Assembly: GCA_030745285.1 (NCBI GenBank)
Contig: JASLOV010000104.1
Location: forward strand, 1 to 5,599
Direction: 5' to 3'
From: Dehalococcoidia bacterium
GTDB lineage: Bacteria > Chloroflexota > Dehalococcoidia > UBA2979
DNA: 5,599 bases
Part shown: in pieces, positions 4,898-5,599 of the stretch
Layout: each line of letters starts with the position of its first letter
Position numbering within the stretch: position 1 is the stretch's first letter
Notes under the pieces: generated by a model
Seen by the model: only the letters and a program-made list of their open reading frames with translations
Databases searched by the model: none
Told to the model about the DNA's origin: nothing
Translations under genes and position numbers: made by a program

Positions 4898-5599
4898 ATG
4901 TCACAAATTGGACGGTTCCGCCTCGCCCAGGGCATCGCCGCACTCGTGTTCGCGGCCGTGCTGCTGCTACCGGCTGCCACGGCTGCACAGGAGCCATCGG
5001 TCGAACCCGTGCCGCCACGGCCGTACGCGTTCGACTGCTGGTGGCCGGTCGGCTCGGTGGCCCGGCTCGACGCGCTGGAGGCGGAAGTCGAGGTCGCCGA
5101 CGGCGTGATGGCGGCCCGATACCACTTCTACCTCAGCAACCCCGCATCCGAGGGCGCTGGCGACCTCGGTCCTGGAGCCGAGGGTCGCATCGTCTTCCCC
5201 GTCCCGCGGGGTAGCTCCGTCACGGACCTCGTGCTCTCCGGCGGACCGCAGACCCTCGAGGGCCGCATGCTCGACGCCGAGGAGGCGACCCGCATCTACG
5301 AGGACATCGTGCGCCGGCAGATCGACCCGGCGCTGCTGCGCTCGCTCGCCGACGACCTCTACGAGGTCCGCGCCTTCCCCGTCCCGGCGGGTGAGCGGCA
5401 CGAGGTGAGCTTCACGGTCACGACGCCGCTGCTCGCCGACGGTGCCGGGGCGCTGGTCGAGGTCCCGTGGTCGCGCATGTCGCCCCGCCCCGCCTCGGCC
5501 GTGGTCACCGTGGATGTTGACGTGCCGTGGGAAGTCCGGTCGGCGATCGCGCCCGGCTTCAACCTCGACGTCGAGCGCGTCCGCAGCGGCCGCCTCGAC
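4898..5599 (+). CDS. Exported VIT-domain protein (N-terminal part, continues past window)
   Basis: The frame is open from ATG 4898 to the window edge, giving 234 residues without a stop. GGAGGG four bases upstream supports the start. The first 30 residues form a typical Sec signal peptide: Arg at 6 and 8, a hydrophobic run from about 13 to 24 (IAALVFAAVLLL), and a small-residue cleavage region ATAAQ at 27-31. Residues from about 60 to 180 match the VIT (vault protein inter-alpha-trypsin) domain: beta strands with GRIVFPVPRGSSVTDL (96-111), the hallmark helix AEEATRIYEDIVRRQIDP (127-144), then YEVRAFPVPAGERHEV. VIT domains in bacteria are usually followed by a von Willebrand A domain and often a C-terminal membrane or sorting anchor. 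That part would lie beyond 5599 and is not seen. The likely location is the cell envelope or outside the cell; the function is not known, with adhesion or protein binding as possibilities. It is 117 bases from the CoA-transferase operon and probably separate from it. Confidence 0.88.
   Translation, partial: MSQIGRFRLAQGIAALVFAAVLLLPAATAAQEPSVEPVPPRPYAFDCWWPVGSVARLDALEAEVEVADGVMAARYHFYLSNPASEGAGDLGPGAEGRIVFPVPRGSSVTDLVLSGGPQTLEGRMLDAEEATRIYEDIVRRQIDPALLRSLADDLYEVRAFPVPAGERHEVSFTVTTPLLADGAGALVEVPWSRMSPRPASAVVTVDVDVPWEVRSAIAPGFNLDVERVRSGRLD

Overview
The window is GC-rich bacterial DNA in which the real genes carry G or C in most third codon positions. Nothing in it fixes a taxon. The mix of an EthA-like Baeyer-Villiger monooxygenase, a class I CoA-transferase-fold pair and a VIT-domain exported protein would fit a high-GC free-living actinobacterium or a Chloroflexota lineage, but this is inference. 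There are no RNA genes, insertion sequences or CRISPR arrays.

Layout. Positions 1-659 (minus) hold most of a PHP-family metal-dependent phosphoesterase that runs off the left edge. A 244-base gap (660-903) follows. It holds a possible promoter for the PHP gene and a short stretch with strong coding bias that is broken by in-frame TGA codons. Positions 904-2373 (minus) encode a complete 489-residue class B flavoprotein monooxygenase. Positions 2518-3042 (minus) encode a thioredoxin-fold redoxin with a CxxC motif. Across a 108-base divergent gap, a plus-strand operon encodes the two subunits of a CoA-transferase-fold enzyme: A at 3151-4017 and B at 4040-4780. From 4898 to the right edge (plus) lies the N-terminal part of an exported VIT-domain protein, preceded by a 9-bp inverted repeat that reaches its ribosome binding site.

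The point most worth a second look is subunit A. Its reading frame matches the family from end to end but has one in-frame TGA, at codon 103. A perfect 6-bp stem with a GGC loop lies 18-32 bases downstream, a geometry compatible with a bacterial SECIS element. By hand alignment from memory, the TGA falls at the position of the glutamate that IpdA-type ring-opening hydrolases use. Subunit B lacks the nucleophilic glutamate of true GctB-type transferases. The options are a selenocysteine-containing hydrolase, a fresh nonsense mutation, or a sequence error. The monooxygenase and redoxin end in TGA at normal family lengths, so a general reassignment of TGA is unlikely.

Working together (inference): a Baeyer-Villiger monooxygenase next to a CoA-transferase-fold hydrolase or transferase suggests catabolism of a cyclic or branched ketone, with ring oxygenation followed by processing of an acyl-CoA intermediate. 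The PHP and VIT genes look unrelated to this.
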